Shown here one piece after another: positions 1 to 9,439 of a DNA stretch of 56,863 bases. Under the pieces are notes generated by a model. It saw only the letters and a program-made list of their open reading frames with translations. It did not search any database and was not told the DNA's origin. The translations under genes and the position numbers were made by a program. Numbering within the stretch: position 1 is the stretch's first letter; every line of letters starts with the position of its first letter. Source of the DNA: Candidatus Obscuribacterales bacterium (lineage in GTDB: Bacteria; Cyanobacteriota; Vampirovibrionia; Obscuribacterales; Obscuribacteraceae); contig JAIETF010000063.1 of assembly GCA_019745415.1 (NCBI GenBank), positions 1 through 56,863 on the forward strand, read 5' to 3'.

Positions 1-513
1 ACCATTAGAGACATTCCCGATTTTCCCAAACCGGGCATTATCTTTAAAGATCTCACCACTTTGATGAAGAATGCCGAAGCTTTCGGCTGTGTTCTCAACA
101 GTCTCTCAAATACCGCCGAGAAACTTAAGCCCACTGTTGTAGTCGGTATCGAAGCCCGGGGCTTTATTTTGGCGCCGGCTGTCGCTCACCACCTGGGCGT
201 CGGCTTTGTGCCGGTGCGCAAACCGGGCAAGCTGCCCTACCATGTCGAGCGAGTTTCATATGCCCTCGAGTATGGCGAAGACACTGTGGAAGTGCATAAA
301 GATGCAGTGGGTAAGGGTGATAGAGTGGTGATCATCGACGACCTGCTGGCCACCGGCGGTACTGCCCTGGCGGCCAGACAACTGATGGAGAAGCTGGGTG
401 CCGAAGTAGTCGGAGCCGGTTTTGTCGTCGAGCTGGACTTCCTCTCTGGTCGTGATAAGTTGCTTGCCGGAAAAGAAGGCGCGCTTGAGGTCTTCTCAGT
501 TATTCAATACTGA
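1..513 (+). CDS. apt: adenine phosphoribosyltransferase, 5' end outside window
   Basis: Purine salvage enzyme of the cytosol that joins adenine and PRPP to give AMP. The frame is already open at base 1 and translates as [19 protein letters not shown], which is the usual Apt N-terminus beginning a few residues in, so only the first handful of codons is missing. The PRPP-binding loop [14 protein letters not shown] is intact near residue 113, and RKPGKLPY is also present. The protein ends at the normal family length (about 170 aa). The next gene follows after 9 bases on the same strand, so the two may be co-transcribed. Confidence 0.95.
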   Translation, partial: TIRDIPDFPKPGIIFKDLTTLMKNAEAFGCVLNSLSNTAEKLKPTVVVGIEARGFILAPAVAHHLGVGFVPVRKPGKLPYHVERVSYALEYGEDTVEVHKDAVGKGDRVVIIDDLLATGGTALAARQLMEKLGAEVVGAGFVVELDFLSGRDKLLAGKEGALEVFSVIQY

Positions 514-522
514 TTTAGTTAG

Positions 523-1797
523 TTGAGAGTCCTGGTACTGGCATTAGGCAGTGACGGCGACATCAATCCGATGGTCGAGATTGCGCGCGCCATTAAGGCG
601 CGTGGTCATGATGTAGGTTTCGTCGCCAATGAATTTTTTGCCGCCAAGGTAGCCGCCCATGGTCTAGATTTTATACAAATGGGCGACCGGGCAAGCTTTG
701 AGGCGGTGGCTGCTGACCCAGCTTTGTGGCAGCCGCGCAAGGCTTTCGCCACCGTTTGGAAGAATCTCTATAAGTATCTTCCCGGCTCGGTGGAAGCTTT
801 AGAGAAACTGGTGGTGCCTGGTAAAACAGTTATGGTGGGTACCACTCTAGCTATCGCCGGTCGCATTTTGCAAGAGAAAGCCGCATCGGCAAAGTTGCAG
901 TCTGTGCCACTATCGACGGTGCACCTTTCGCCTTGTTGCTTGGTCTCTAGATTTGAGCCGCCCACCGGTCCCGATTTCGAAATTCCCAGTGCTTGCCCTC
1001 AGATTTTCAAAGACCTTTATTTCAACCTTGTCGATCGCTTTTTGTTAGACGGCAATTGTCGCGCCGATCTCAATTCTTACAGACGCTCGCTTGGTCTGGC
1101 GCCTGTTAAGCAAGTTTTTTCTCGTTGGTTGCATTCACCCGATCAAGTGCTCTGTGCTTTTCCTGAATGGTTTGCGGCGCCGCAAGCAGACTGGCCATCT
1201 TCTTTGCGTTACGTCGGTTTTCCGCTCTATAACCGCTCTGGTGTAGAGAGTCTCAGCGCTGCTACCGAAAGCTTTATTGTAAGCGGTGAGGCGCCTCTTG
1301 TCTTCACGGCTGGTTCAGCCATGGCCCATAGTCATAGTTATTTTGCTTTGGCTCTCGCCGCTGTGAAACAGCTAAATAGACGGGCGATTTTTGTCAGTCG
1401 CTATAGCGACTGTTTGCCGCCCTTGCCCGACTTTGTTCACCATGCAGAGTATGAACCTTTTGACCTTTTGTTCAGGCGTGCTGCTTTCGTTTCGCATCAT
1501 GGCGGCATAGGCACCAGCGCCCAAGCCCTTAATGCTGCAGTGCCGCAGCTAGTGGCGCCATTCGCCCACGATCAATTCGATAATGCCTTTCGCCTGAAAA
1601 AGCTTGGGGTGGCGCAAAGTGTTAAGGCTGATGCTTTTTCAGAAAGCCGGTCGCAGACCTTTACCGAGCAGTGCAAAATCTTGCTTGCCGATTCATATAA
1701 AGACAAGGCGAAAGAAGCGGCTCGTCTTATGCAAGATCAAAGTGACGCAGCGGCGCGAGCTGCTTTATATGTGGAAGAGTTGGAGCGTTTTTTGTAG
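523..1797 (+). CDS. UGT/MGT-like glycosyltransferase (GT1 family)
   Basis: 424-aa GT-B fold glycosyltransferase, related to macrolide, flavonoid and sterol UDP-sugar transferases. The N-terminal Rossmann strand MRVLVLALGSDGDINPMVEIARAI is the classic acceptor-domain start. The C-terminal donor-site signature reads HHGGIGTSAQALNAAVPQLVAPFAHDQ around residues 325-350 (shown in parts: HHGGIGTS, PQLVAP, DQFDNA). It starts with TTG, 9 bases after apt, and no ATG offers a better N-terminus. The acceptor cannot be read from sequence; a sterol, lipid or secondary metabolite is plausible for this family. No signal peptide is visible, so it should act in the cytoplasm. Confidence 0.85.
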   Translation: MRVLVLALGSDGDINPMVEIARAIKARGHDVGFVANEFFAAKVAAHGLDFIQMGDRASFEAVAADPALWQPRKAFATVWKNLYKYLPGSVEALEKLVVPGKTVMVGTTLAIAGRILQEKAASAKLQSVPLSTVHLSPCCLVSRFEPPTGPDFEIPSACPQIFKDLYFNLVDRFLLDGNCRADLNSYRRSLGLAPVKQVFSRWLHSPDQVLCAFPEWFAAPQADWPSSLRYVGFPLYNRSGVESLSAATESFIVSGEAPLVFTAGSAMAHSHSYFALALAAVKQLNRRAIFVSRYSDCLPPLPDFVHHAEYEPFDLLFRRAAFVSHHGGIGTSAQALNAAVPQLVAPFAHDQFDNAFRLKKLGVAQSVKADAFSESRSQTFTEQCKILLADSYKDKAKEAARLMQDQSDAAARAALYVEELERFL

Positions 1798-1825
1798 GAC
1801 TATTTTGAGAGAATCGGAGATTTTA

Positions 1826-1842
1826 GCCGCTTAGAAAGCGGC
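1826..1842. terminator. hairpin between convergent genes
   Basis: GCCGCTT-aga-AAGCGGC is a 7-bp perfect inverted repeat in the gap between the rightward glycosyltransferase and the leftward small membrane protein, whose stop it overlaps. The U-tracts are poor on both strands, so it is at best a weak bidirectional terminator. Confidence 0.4.
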
Positions 1843-2016
1843 ATAAATAAAGGGTTCGGTCGGCAGGGTCAGCCTAAAGAGTATATAGTGCAAAAAGATT
1901 CCCACCGCCAAACCAGAGATAAGCGATAACCATTTGTTCTTGCGCAAGACTATTTCTTGTATCGGTGATTCTTCGTTTCTTTCTTCAGATTTTTCTTCGG
2001 ATTTTTCTTCAGTCAT
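1831..2016 (-). CDS. small single-pass membrane protein
   Basis: 61-aa protein not recognised as a named family. The first 20 residues are very acidic (repeated EEKSEE) and precede one hydrophobic helix (about residues 30-50, SLISGLAVGIFLHYILFRL). Its ATG overlaps the 3' end of the upstream SGNH gene by 8 bases (ATGACTGA), so translation is likely coupled. Small membrane proteins often sit beside MBOAT/SGNH O-acylation genes, and this one may be an accessory subunit of that system; this is inferred from position only. Confidence 0.6.
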   Translation of the reverse strand: MTEEKSEEKSEERNEESPIQEIVLRKNKWLSLISGLAVGIFLHYILFRLTLPTEPFIYAAF

Positions 2017-3199
2017 TATATTTATCCCCCAGTCTGGCGGCTAATTCTTTTGCCATAAGCTTCCCACCTGCCTGGTTGAGGTGGTCAAAGTCGACATAGT
2101 TCTCGCTTGCTAGAGTTTCATTTAGTTCGACTGTCTTAAAGCCGCATCTTTCAAAGTTTTCACGCCAGAGTTTCTTGATATGCAAATAGTCGTCTTTCTC
2201 TCTAGGTGTGAGTTCGTCGATAAAGAGCGGATTGATAGCCGTGATAGCCACAATTATCGAGTCACGGGTTGCCGCCGGCACGGCGCACTGCGTGCAGCCG
2301 CGCAGTCGTCGCCAAAAGAACTGCTCATATTCACTTGCCTTGCCGCCTTCATAGAGGGCGGTGATACCAGCAAGAAACTTTCTTACTTGGCTTATGCCGT
2401 GGTCTAGTTTCTCTACATCGGTACGGTCAAAGGTTGGTCTGTCTATAAAGGGGTCTTTGAAGACGCGCCTGGGCAAGAGCGAGGCTGCAGCTGTGGAGCG
2501 GTGATAATAATTACCCATGACATAATAAGTAAAGCGGGTCCACAATTCTTCCGGTGCCAAATAATGATTGAAAAGGGCTCTTAGTTTCAGACTTTCGCCA
2601 TGGCTGTCGTCTTGAAAGAGGCTCCATTCTTTGTGCTTTTCGGCAAAAGACAATCTCTCTGGAAATGTTTCCAGAGCCCCTCTTTCCACCGCATCAAAAA
2701 ACATATAGTGCAAAGGAATGGTGCCCGATGGCTCAAAAACTGTGGAGGGCATGGCATTGGTGACCAGAAGAACATTTTTGCCTTCGCGCTTCAGTTTTTC
2801 ATAGACCCAATTGCCGGCTTCAAAAACTTTGGTGCCGGGTAGGGCTAGGTTGAGCACTGCATACCGTCCCGGGTAAAGTCTGTCCAATTCTTCTTGCAGA
2901 GCGATTGTCCAGCAATGCTCGATGCTCTGCCCTTCTCCATAAAAGACCGAGTCACCGCCAATGATAAGCAGCTTCCGCCCTGGCTTTTCCGCCATAGTCT
3001 TTCTTGCCTGGGCAAGCATTTCGTTATAGGTTAGATAAAAACCACCGTTCGGATTTATGTATTCGTGGAAGCGTTCGAAATGAGGCACCGCCAGTGGTGA
3101 AGTGGTGAGCATCTGTCCCATGATTGTGCACAGCATAAAGCCTAGAGCTGTGCCCAGCAAAAAATAGCGACTATAGTTTTTTTGCTTTTCTCTATTCAA
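2009..3199 (-). CDS. SGNH-hydrolase-like protein (AlgX/AlgJ-type O-acetyl transfer partner)
   Basis: About 396 aa. It starts with TTG overlapping the MBOAT stop (TTGAATAG). An N-terminal hydrophobic anchor (YFLLGTALGFMLCTIMGQML) places the rest outside the membrane. The catalytic block I GDS is seen in LLIIGGDSVFYGEGQS and a C-terminal D-x-H is seen in DFDHLNQAGG, as expected for SGNH/GDSL esterases and for AlgJ/AlgX/PatB-type acetyltransferases. Its partner MBOAT gene lies directly upstream. Together they most likely transfer an acyl group from the cytoplasm to a surface glycan; the glycan is unknown. Confidence 0.75.
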   Translation of the reverse strand: MNREKQKNYSRYFLLGTALGFMLCTIMGQMLTTSPLAVPHFERFHEYINPNGGFYLTYNEMLAQARKTMAEKPGRKLLIIGGDSVFYGEGQSIEHCWTIALQEELDRLYPGRYAVLNLALPGTKVFEAGNWVYEKLKREGKNVLLVTNAMPSTVFEPSGTIPLHYMFFDAVERGALETFPERLSFAEKHKEWSLFQDDSHGESLKLRALFNHYLAPEELWTRFTYYVMGNYYHRSTAAASLLPRRVFKDPFIDRPTFDRTDVEKLDHGISQVRKFLAGITALYEGGKASEYEQFFWRRLRGCTQCAVPAATRDSIIVAITAINPLFIDELTPREKDDYLHIKKLWRENFERCGFKTVELNETLASENYVDFDHLNQAGGKLMAKELAARLGDKYND

Positions 3200-4412
3200 G
3201 CGGCACCAGCTTTGTTTGGAAGAGCAAGAGGAACATGCCGAAGGCTTTATCGAGTGGATAGAAAAAGGGAAGCCAGCCCAATATAACAAAAAGGAAGGTG
3301 CTCAGCCAGGCGAGCGCGGGAAGGCGGTCGAATGCTTTTGCCAGTGGTTTGAATGGACCGAGACGGCGATAGTAGTTATTTATAGCCAGACCGACGCCAT
3401 GGTATAGCCCCCAGAAAACAAAGTTCCAGCTGGCTCCGTGCCAGAGTCCGCAGAGAGCAAAGGCGATAAGCCCGTTCAGTATTCTTCTAAAGGCGCCGTG
3501 TTGCCCTCCGCCGAGAGGAATATAAATGTAGTCTCTGATCCAGAAACTCAACGACATATGCCAGCGTTGCCAGAACTCTCTGATTGATCTGGCGCTGTAG
3601 GGTCTATTGAAGTTAATTGGCAGCTTTATGCCGAGCATAGAAGATAGACCTAAGGCAATATCTGTGTAGCCTGAGAAGTCGAAATAGATGCGTCCGGCTA
3701 AAGCCAGCACGAAGAGCCAGCGTTCGGGCAGGGTTTGCACACTAAAGAAAGGCTCTTGATGCAAGATAAACTGATTGATGTTATCGGCCAGCACCATTTT
3801 TTTGAAAAAGCCGGAAGCCATTAAAAGCAAACCTTGAGCAATCATTATTGTTTTGGTTTGTTTCAGACCCTTTTCCAACTCAGGCAGAAAGTCGTAGTAA
3901 CGCTTAATCGGTCCGGCTACCAAAGAGGGAAAATAGATTGTGAAGGCGGCAAACTGAAAGGGATTCTTGATTGGTTCCCGGCCTCTTTTGACTTCGACCA
4001 AATAGTGGATAAACTCAAAAGCAAAGAAGCTAATAGCTAAAGGAGGAGTGGCCGGCAAAAGTGGCTTGAGCAGCGAAGCAAAGTGTTCAGCCAGTGGTCT
4101 ATTTACTGCCCCTAGCAAATCAAAGAGCAAGAATTGGTGATATTTATATGTAAGCAGCGCCGCCGTTGAAATGATAATGCCGATGATTGCCGTCGCTCCA
4201 CCGGTGGTGCCTGAGAGGCGTCCACAAAAATAGGTGATTAGAGCCAGGGTGATTATGGGCAAAACCCCGGCGGCACCGGCAAAATGACTGTGAAAGACTA
4301 GACAAAAGCCAAGCAAAATAAAGGCTCGCCACTTTGGTCTGCCGCCGGCAAGCCAATAGATTGGCAGAAAGATTGAGACGGCGATTATGAACCAATGGGT
4401 GCAGAAGATCAC
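3192..4412 (-). CDS. MBOAT family O-acyltransferase (AlgI/DltB-like)
   Basis: 406-aa multi-pass membrane protein. Family hallmarks are FWQRWHMSLSFWIRDYIYIPLGG and the catalytic-His segment LCGLWHGASWNFVFWG in the C-terminal half. It begins with GTG whose G is shared with the birA stop (TAGTG), and its own stop overlaps the next start, so birA, this gene, the SGNH gene and the small membrane gene form a tightly coupled leftward unit. Members of this family move acyl groups across the membrane onto alginate, peptidoglycan, teichoic acids or other polymers. The polymer here cannot be told. Confidence 0.92.
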   Translation of the reverse strand: MIFCTHWFIIAVSIFLPIYWLAGGRPKWRAFILLGFCLVFHSHFAGAAGVLPIITLALITYFCGRLSGTTGGATAIIGIIISTAALLTYKYHQFLLFDLLGAVNRPLAEHFASLLKPLLPATPPLAISFFAFEFIHYLVEVKRGREPIKNPFQFAAFTIYFPSLVAGPIKRYYDFLPELEKGLKQTKTIMIAQGLLLMASGFFKKMVLADNINQFILHQEPFFSVQTLPERWLFVLALAGRIYFDFSGYTDIALGLSSMLGIKLPINFNRPYSARSIREFWQRWHMSLSFWIRDYIYIPLGGGQHGAFRRILNGLIAFALCGLWHGASWNFVFWGLYHGVGLAINNYYRRLGPFKPLAKAFDRLPALAWLSTFLFVILGWLPFFYPLDKAFGMFLLLFQTKLVPLE

Positions 4413-5215
4413 TAGCAGTAGCTTCCGTCGGCCATACGAATTGAAATTTCACCGGCTGATAGTTCTACAATCTCGCCCCCTGTTTTCTCAACAATTAGGG
4501 CGCCGCTTTCGCCTATATCTTTAGCGACGCCCATAATTTCGGCACCGCCATAGGTGGCTTTGATAGTTTTGCCCAGGGTGACACTATTTCTTTTCCAGTC
4601 GTCTATTACTGCCTGATACAGCTGCTCTTCCAGCTTGTCCAGCTCTTCTTCCAGGCTTTGGCAGAGCGCTGCCGCCAGCAGATTGGTATCTACAGGCATG
4701 CCGGCCAGATTTTCCAGCCAGTCCACTCTATCTTTAATTTCGTCCGGCAGTTCGTCGCGGTTCAATCTGATATTGATGCCGATGCCGACAATGAGCGCTT
4801 TCAGCGGTTTTTCGGCGAGTATGCCTCCGACTTTCTTGCCTTGGGCGGTGAGATCGTTCACCCATTTCAAACCTAGCTCGACCCCGCAAGTGACTCTGGC
4901 GGCCCGGCAAACGGCATTGCCCGCCGCCAAGGTTACTAAGGGCAGTTTATTGAGGGGCAGATTGGGTCGCAATATGGCTGAAAAAGCCAGACCGCCATCG
5001 AGGGGGCTGACCCATTGTCTACCTTGGCGACCCCGCCCGGCGCTTTGGCTGCGGGCCATTACCACTGTACCGCTGGCCGCATCTTGGGCGGCTAAGACGG
5101 CGGCGCGGTTATTGGTGCTATCTATTTCTTCATGACATTCGTTTGCGCCCCTGCCCAGATATCGGGTTTTGAGGGCGGCAGAGAAATCGGCAAGATTGAG
5201 AACAGCAGAATTCAT
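4412..5215 (-). CDS. birA: biotin-[acetyl-CoA-carboxylase] ligase
   Basis: About 267 aa from ATG (MNSAVLNLADF). It activates biotin with ATP and attaches it to the carboxyl-carrier lysine of biotin-dependent carboxylases. It shows the ligase motifs DSTNNRAAVLA, the adenylate loop GRGRQGRQWVSP and KWVNDL, plus a short C-terminal domain. No N-terminal helix-turn-helix is present, so this is the monofunctional form without repressor activity. Linkage to the acyltransferase genes is by overlap and may only reflect compact packing. Confidence 0.9.
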   Translation of the reverse strand: MNSAVLNLADFSAALKTRYLGRGANECHEEIDSTNNRAAVLAAQDAASGTVVMARSQSAGRGRQGRQWVSPLDGGLAFSAILRPNLPLNKLPLVTLAAGNAVCRAARVTCGVELGLKWVNDLTAQGKKVGGILAEKPLKALIVGIGINIRLNRDELPDEIKDRVDWLENLAGMPVDTNLLAAALCQSLEEELDKLEEQLYQAVIDDWKRNSVTLGKTIKATYGGAEIMGVAKDIGESGALIVEKTGGEIVELSAGEISIRMADGSYC

Positions 5216-5279
5216 ACACCCCAATTTTAAGATAAGCGGGGATTTATGTCTCTCGCCGATTTAGTCATTTATAGATGGA

Positions 5280-5690
5280 CTACTTATGAACTACTGTGGT
5301 CTCTATTTGCTTGGGACCTTCGAGCAGTTTGTGAATCGGGCACTTGTCAGCGATTCCTTTTAAGTTTGTCACTTGCTCGTCGGTTAGATTGCCCGTCATT
5401 TCGATAGTTCTCACTATGCGCGATTTCTTAGTGCCGTCATCGCCGGCTACTGTTTCTTCCTGCACGTCTACATTAATGCTTTGTAAGTCCCACTCTTTCC
5501 GTTTGGCGTACATCTGCAAGGTAATTGCTGTGCAAGCGCCGAGTGAACCCAATAAGAGTTCGTGCGGATTGGGGGCGGAGTCGGAGCCGCCGAATTCTTT
5601 CGGGGCATCGGAGGCAAAGGCGTGATTATCGGAAGAAATTTCCTGTCTGAATCCGTTTGCCGCATTGGCTTTGACTATAACTTTTGCCAC
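5280..5690 (-). CDS. OsmC/Ohr family protein
   Basis: 136-aa member of the OsmC-like family, which includes thiol peroxidases and proteins of unknown reaction. GTG start with AAGGAG 8 bases upstream. The family pattern PNPHELLLGSLGACTAITLQMYAKRKEWDL contains one Cys at the first peroxidatic position, and a second Cys lies in DKCPIHKLLEG near the C-terminus. Both Cys positions expected of an active organic hydroperoxide reductase are therefore present. It stands alone and is convergent with nothing obvious. Confidence 0.85.
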   Translation of the reverse strand: MAKVIVKANAANGFRQEISSDNHAFASDAPKEFGGSDSAPNPHELLLGSLGACTAITLQMYAKRKEWDLQSINVDVQEETVAGDDGTKKSRIVRTIEMTGNLTDEQVTNLKGIADKCPIHKLLEGPKQIETTVVHK

Positions 5691-5902
5691 GTCTTATCTC
5701 CTTTTAGTCTCTACAACAGACTGCTTCCTAGCAAGATAACAGTTCGCCGCTATTTGAGCCTGAAAGATCATTCTTCGTTAACCTAAAATGAATGCTGTGT
5801 AAGGCTATTGTCAGTGCTCTGCAGTGCCATTATTAGCGCCGTGTAACGCCGTTTCTATATATCGTTAGATGGTGCTAAAACGACGCAGGAAGAGGAAATT
5901 TT
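5691..5902. other. intergenic, no gene seen
   Basis: Leader region between the OsmC gene and the small ORF at 5903. No convincing coding sequence or hairpin was found here. Confidence 0.5.
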
Positions 5903-6001
5903 ATGTTCTTCGTACTATCGGGTGTTTATGCAGTGGTATCACGAATGGTTGCGGCTGTATATATTATCAAAGTCAAAGGTGGTTCTCGATGTGCCTTATG
6001 A
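5903..6001 (+). CDS. candidate 32-aa membrane peptide
   Basis: ATG preceded at good spacing by AAGAGGA and followed by 32 codons giving MFFVLSGVYAVVSRMVAAVY, then a short basic tail (KVKGGS). One hydrophobic segment spans residues 1-22. The strong Shine-Dalgarno sequence and membrane-like composition argue for translation. The gene is too short for certainty and no family is recognised. It lies alone, about 570 bases before nrdA. A CCCCAAGC / GCTTTTGGGG inverted repeat just after the stop (about 6003-6048) could terminate it. Confidence 0.35.
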   Translation: MFFVLSGVYAVVSRMVAAVYIIKVKGGSRCAL

Positions 6002-6261
6002 GCCCCAAGCTTAGCCTCGTTTCAGCCTTTCTTTCCCTTGCTTTTGGGGTAGCCTTGCGCCTGCAATTTGTAAGTGTTACCTTGCTACACATCGACGAAT
6101 CGAATCAAGGAGAAATTTCGCTTAATTAGCTGAGTGCCCTGCAGTTTACGGGATCTACTCGAGTCTCCAGCTTTTCGATTCATTCATATCCAATCTAATA
6201 AGCCCCGGGCAAGTTCGAAACTTGGTTTTGCTCCTGGGCTATTTGACGCTGGCTATCTATG

Positions 6262-6440
6262 AATTGAAAGCGAGGTAAAACAAGCGAGAGATCTGGTGGG
6301 GGAAGATGGTGTGAATCCATCGCTGTCCCGCAACTGTAATTAAGAGCGTTTCGAAAGAGTCGCACTTAGAGCCAGACTACCCACCTGGGCGCACATAAAG
6401 TCAAACCTCTTCGAGGTTAAGAGGCGCTTATAGACAAGGC
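6262..6440 (+). promoter_or_regulatory. cobalamin (AdoCbl) riboswitch aptamer
   Basis: The core GGTGTGAATCCATCGCTGTCCCGCAACTGTAA (read in parts from 6308: TGGTGTGAATCCA, GCTGTCCCGCAACTGTAA) and the downstream B12 box GCCAGACTACCCACCTG at 6371-6387 match the cobalamin riboswitch consensus. It lies upstream of nrdA on the same strand. An additional imperfect hairpin (AGCCCCGGGCAA with TTGCTCCTGGGCT, 6201-6240) precedes it. B12 binding would be expected to favour the terminator that follows and repress the class I reductase. Confidence 0.9.
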
Positions 6441-6458
6441 ATGCTTTGTTTTGTTGCG

Positions 6459-6497
6459 CCCTCTTGGTCTCAATCCACTGAGAGGGCTTTGTTTTGT
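6459..6497 (+). terminator. riboswitch expression-platform terminator
   Basis: CCCTCT at 6459-6464 pairs with AGAGGG at 6481-6486 and is followed by a T-rich tail (CTTTGTTTTGT). It sits between the aptamer and the nrdA start, which is the usual place for a ligand-controlled intrinsic terminator. Confidence 0.75.
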
Positions 6498-6572
6498 CCA
6501 CTTTCCCCTTAGTTCAAAAAAGATTCTCACCGCAGTTCCCGCACTAATTTCTTACTTTTCAGGAGATACGAG

Positions 6573-9404
6573 ATGACCCAGGTGCTTACAGCAGTCCACC
6601 ATGCCGACCCCGCTGGTTTTGGACTGAGTGAAGAACGGATCAGCCAGTTTGCACTATATAAGGTGCTCAGACGTAACGGTAATGTCGTTGAATTTGATCC
6701 TTCCAAAATTGCCGTGGCTATGACCAAAGCTTTCCTGGCTGTGGAAGGCACCCATGGCGCCGAGAGTTCTCGTGTACGCGCCTTGGTCGGCAAACTCACC
6801 GGTCAGATAGTCGAAACCCTGATGAAGCGCCTGCCTGAAGGCGGCGTCTTGCACATCGAGCATATTCAAGACCAGGTCGAACTGGCTATGATGCGCGCCG
6901 GTGAGCAGGAAGTGGCTCGTCGTTATGTTCTTTATCGTGAAGCGCGCGCACAGGAGCGTGCTGCTCAGCAGCCTGAAACTAAGCCTATGAATCTTGGTCC
7001 AAATGTAACCCGTGCCGACGGCAGCACCGTGCCGCTAGCTCAACTCGGACTGAAAGATATCGTTGTCGACGCTTGTGCCGGTCTTGGTGAAATGGTCGAC
7101 CCTCGTCGCATTTTCAATTCTACTGTGGAAAGTCTCTATGAAGGCGTGAAAGAGTCTGAAGTGATTCGCTCAGCCATTATGAGCGCGCGTGCCCTGATCG
7201 AGACCGATCCTTCTTACAGTTTCGCCACTGCTCGCTTGCTTTTGCAGCAGATGCGTCTAGAAGTATTGGGCGAGTCTGTCAACCAAGAGCAAATGAAGGA
7301 CCGCTACAAAACTTATTTCCACGACTATATTGCCAAAGGCATCAAAGTCGGTTTACTTGATCCACGCCTGGCTACTTTCGATCTAGATAAAGTGGCAGCC
7401 GCCTTGGACGCCGATCGAGACTTGAAGTTCCAGTATCTCGGTTTGCAGACTCTTTACGATCGCTATCTCTTGCACCAAGAAGGCGTTGTTTTTGAATTGC
7501 CCCAGGCTTTCTGGATGCGCGTGGCGATGGGGCTCGCCCTCAATGAAATCGACCGCGAAGTGAAAGCAATCCAGTTCTACAATCTACTTTCCAGTTTCGA
7601 TTTTGTTTCCTCCACACCCACACTGTTCAATTCCGGTACCCATAGACCGCAACTTTCTTCTTGTTTCTTGACCACGGTCGATGATGATCTGTCATCTATA
7701 TATGAAGCGGTAAGAGAGAACGCTCTGCTATCTAAGTTCAGCGGCGGTCTGGGTAACGATTGGACACCGGTGCGTGCTCTCGGCGCTCATATTGCCGGCA
7801 CCAACGGCAAGAGCCAGGGCGTAGTTCCTTTCTTGAAAGTAGTCAACGACACCGCCGTTGCCGTCAACCAGGGTGGTAAGCGTAAAGGTGCTGTGTGCTG
7901 CTATCTGGAAACCTGGCACATGGACATCGAAGAGTTTCTCGAACTGCGCAAGAACACAGGTGACGACCGTCGTCGCACCCATGACATGAACACAGCCAAC
8001 TGGATTCCTGATCTCTTCATGGAAAGAGTAAAAGAGAACGCCGACTGGACTCTCTTTAGCCCAGACGAAGTGCCAGATCTGCACAATCTTTATGGCAAGA
8101 AATTCAAGGCTGCCTACGAGCGCTATGAAAAGATGGCCGAAGAAGGACAAATCAAGCTCTTCAAGAAGGTGCCGGCTGTCACCATTTGGCGCAAAATGCT
8201 GACCATGCTCTTCGAAACCGGCCATCCCTGGATGACCTTCAAAGACCCTTGCAACCTGAGAAGCCCTCAGCAGCATGTCGGTGTTGTGCATAGCTCCAAT
8301 CTTTGCACCGAGATTACTCTCAATACCTCTGAGAGCGAGACCGCGGTATGCAACCTAGGCAGCATCAACTTGGTCGCCCATATCAAAGACGGCGCCCTCG
8401 ACCTCGAGAAACTTGCCCATACCTGCCGCGTAGCCATGCGCATGCTCGATAACGTCATCGATATCAACTATTACAGCGTGCCCAAGGCTCGCAACGCTAA
8501 TATGCGCCACCGTCCGGTCGGCTTAGGCGTCATGGGCTTCCAAGATGCTCTGCTCACCTTGCGTTTGCCCTATTCTTCCGATAAAGCAGTCGACTTTGCC
8601 GACTACTGCCAAGAAGCCGTCAGCTATTACGCCATCTTGGCCAGCTCTGAGCTCGCTGCTGAAAGAGGTGTCTACAACAGCTACAAGGGATCGCTCTGGG
8701 ACAAAGGCATTCTGCCTCAAGACTCAATCGAGATCTTGGCAAGCGAGCGCGGCAGTGTCGATGTAGATCGCTCCAGCCGTCTTGATTGGACACCAGTGCG
8801 CGAGCATATCGCTCGCCACGGCATGCGCAACAGCAACTGCTTGGCGATTGCTCCCACTGCCACCATATCCAATATCATCGGCGTCAGCCAATCTATCGAG
8901 CCTACTTTCCAGAATCTTTATGTCAAATCAAACCTTTCTGGTGAGTTTACCGTGGTGAACACTTACCTGGTGGAAGACTTGAAGCGCCTCGGGCTCTGGG
9001 ATGAAGTGATGGTGCACGATCTGAAATACTTCGACGGCTCTCTGCTGCCCATCGATCGTATCCCTGATGATGTGAAAGCTCTCTACGCTACAGCTTTCGA
9101 AGTTGAACCTAAGTGGTTGGTGGAAGCCGCTTCCAGACGCCAAAAGTGGATCGATCAAGCTCAGAGCTTGAACCTCTATATGGCTGAACCAAGCGGTAAG
9201 AAACTGGATGAGACCTACAAACTGGCCTGGACCAAAGGTCTCAAAACCACCTATTACCTGCGCACTGCTTCCGCTACAGCCCCTGAAAAGTCAACTACTC
9301 AGATTGGCGTGCTCAACAAAGTTCCCACAGCCTCAGCCGTAAAGGCTCAGGTGGCGCCTAAGGCCTGCTCCATAACCGACCCTGATTGTGAAGCGTGTCA
9401 GTAA
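6573..9404 (+). CDS. nrdA: class I ribonucleoside-diphosphate reductase, large (alpha) subunit
   Basis: 943 aa; reduces ribonucleotides to deoxyribonucleotides with NrdB. ATG preceded by AGGAG. An ATP-cone (about residues 29-115) gives allosteric activity control. Active-site residues are visible: Cys364 in LSSCFL, the N-x-C-x-E trio Asn576/Cys578/Glu580 in SSNLCTEI, Cys593 in AVCNLGS, the radical-transfer pair Tyr894-Tyr895 in TTYYLRT, and the C-terminal shuttle cysteines 939 and 942 (DCEACQ). Expression is predicted to be controlled by the upstream cobalamin riboswitch, which implies a B12-dependent reductase elsewhere in the genome. Confidence 0.97.
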   Translation: MTQVLTAVHHADPAGFGLSEERISQFALYKVLRRNGNVVEFDPSKIAVAMTKAFLAVEGTHGAESSRVRALVGKLTGQIVETLMKRLPEGGVLHIEHIQDQVELAMMRAGEQEVARRYVLYREARAQERAAQQPETKPMNLGPNVTRADGSTVPLAQLGLKDIVVDACAGLGEMVDPRRIFNSTVESLYEGVKESEVIRSAIMSARALIETDPSYSFATARLLLQQMRLEVLGESVNQEQMKDRYKTYFHDYIAKGIKVGLLDPRLATFDLDKVAAALDADRDLKFQYLGLQTLYDRYLLHQEGVVFELPQAFWMRVAMGLALNEIDREVKAIQFYNLLSSFDFVSSTPTLFNSGTHRPQLSSCFLTTVDDDLSSIYEAVRENALLSKFSGGLGNDWTPVRALGAHIAGTNGKSQGVVPFLKVVNDTAVAVNQGGKRKGAVCCYLETWHMDIEEFLELRKNTGDDRRRTHDMNTANWIPDLFMERVKENADWTLFSPDEVPDLHNLYGKKFKAAYERYEKMAEEGQIKLFKKVPAVTIWRKMLTMLFETGHPWMTFKDPCNLRSPQQHVGVVHSSNLCTEITLNTSESETAVCNLGSINLVAHIKDGALDLEKLAHTCRVAMRMLDNVIDINYYSVPKARNANMRHRPVGLGVMGFQDALLTLRLPYSSDKAVDFADYCQEAVSYYAILASSELAAERGVYNSYKGSLWDKGILPQDSIEILASERGSVDVDRSSRLDWTPVREHIARHGMRNSNCLAIAPTATISNIIGVSQSIEPTFQNLYVKSNLSGEFTVVNTYLVEDLKRLGLWDEVMVHDLKYFDGSLLPIDRIPDDVKALYATAFEVEPKWLVEAASRRQKWIDQAQSLNLYMAEPSGKKLDETYKLAWTKGLKTTYYLRTASATAPEKSTTQIGVLNKVPTASAVKAQVAPKACSITDPDCEACQ

Positions 9405-9439
9405 TTAACCCTAAAACAAAACTAGAAAAGGACATCCAC

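Noticed and set aside
5869..6129. 86-codon rightward frame overlapping the 32-codon ORF
   Set aside because: No ribosome binding site, Cys/Arg-rich composition, and the alternative frame at 5903 has a much better start.
7728..8291. Antisense frames inside nrdA, the sulfatase and the P-type ATPase
   Set aside because: They mirror strongly conserved coding sequence and lack their own ribosome sites.
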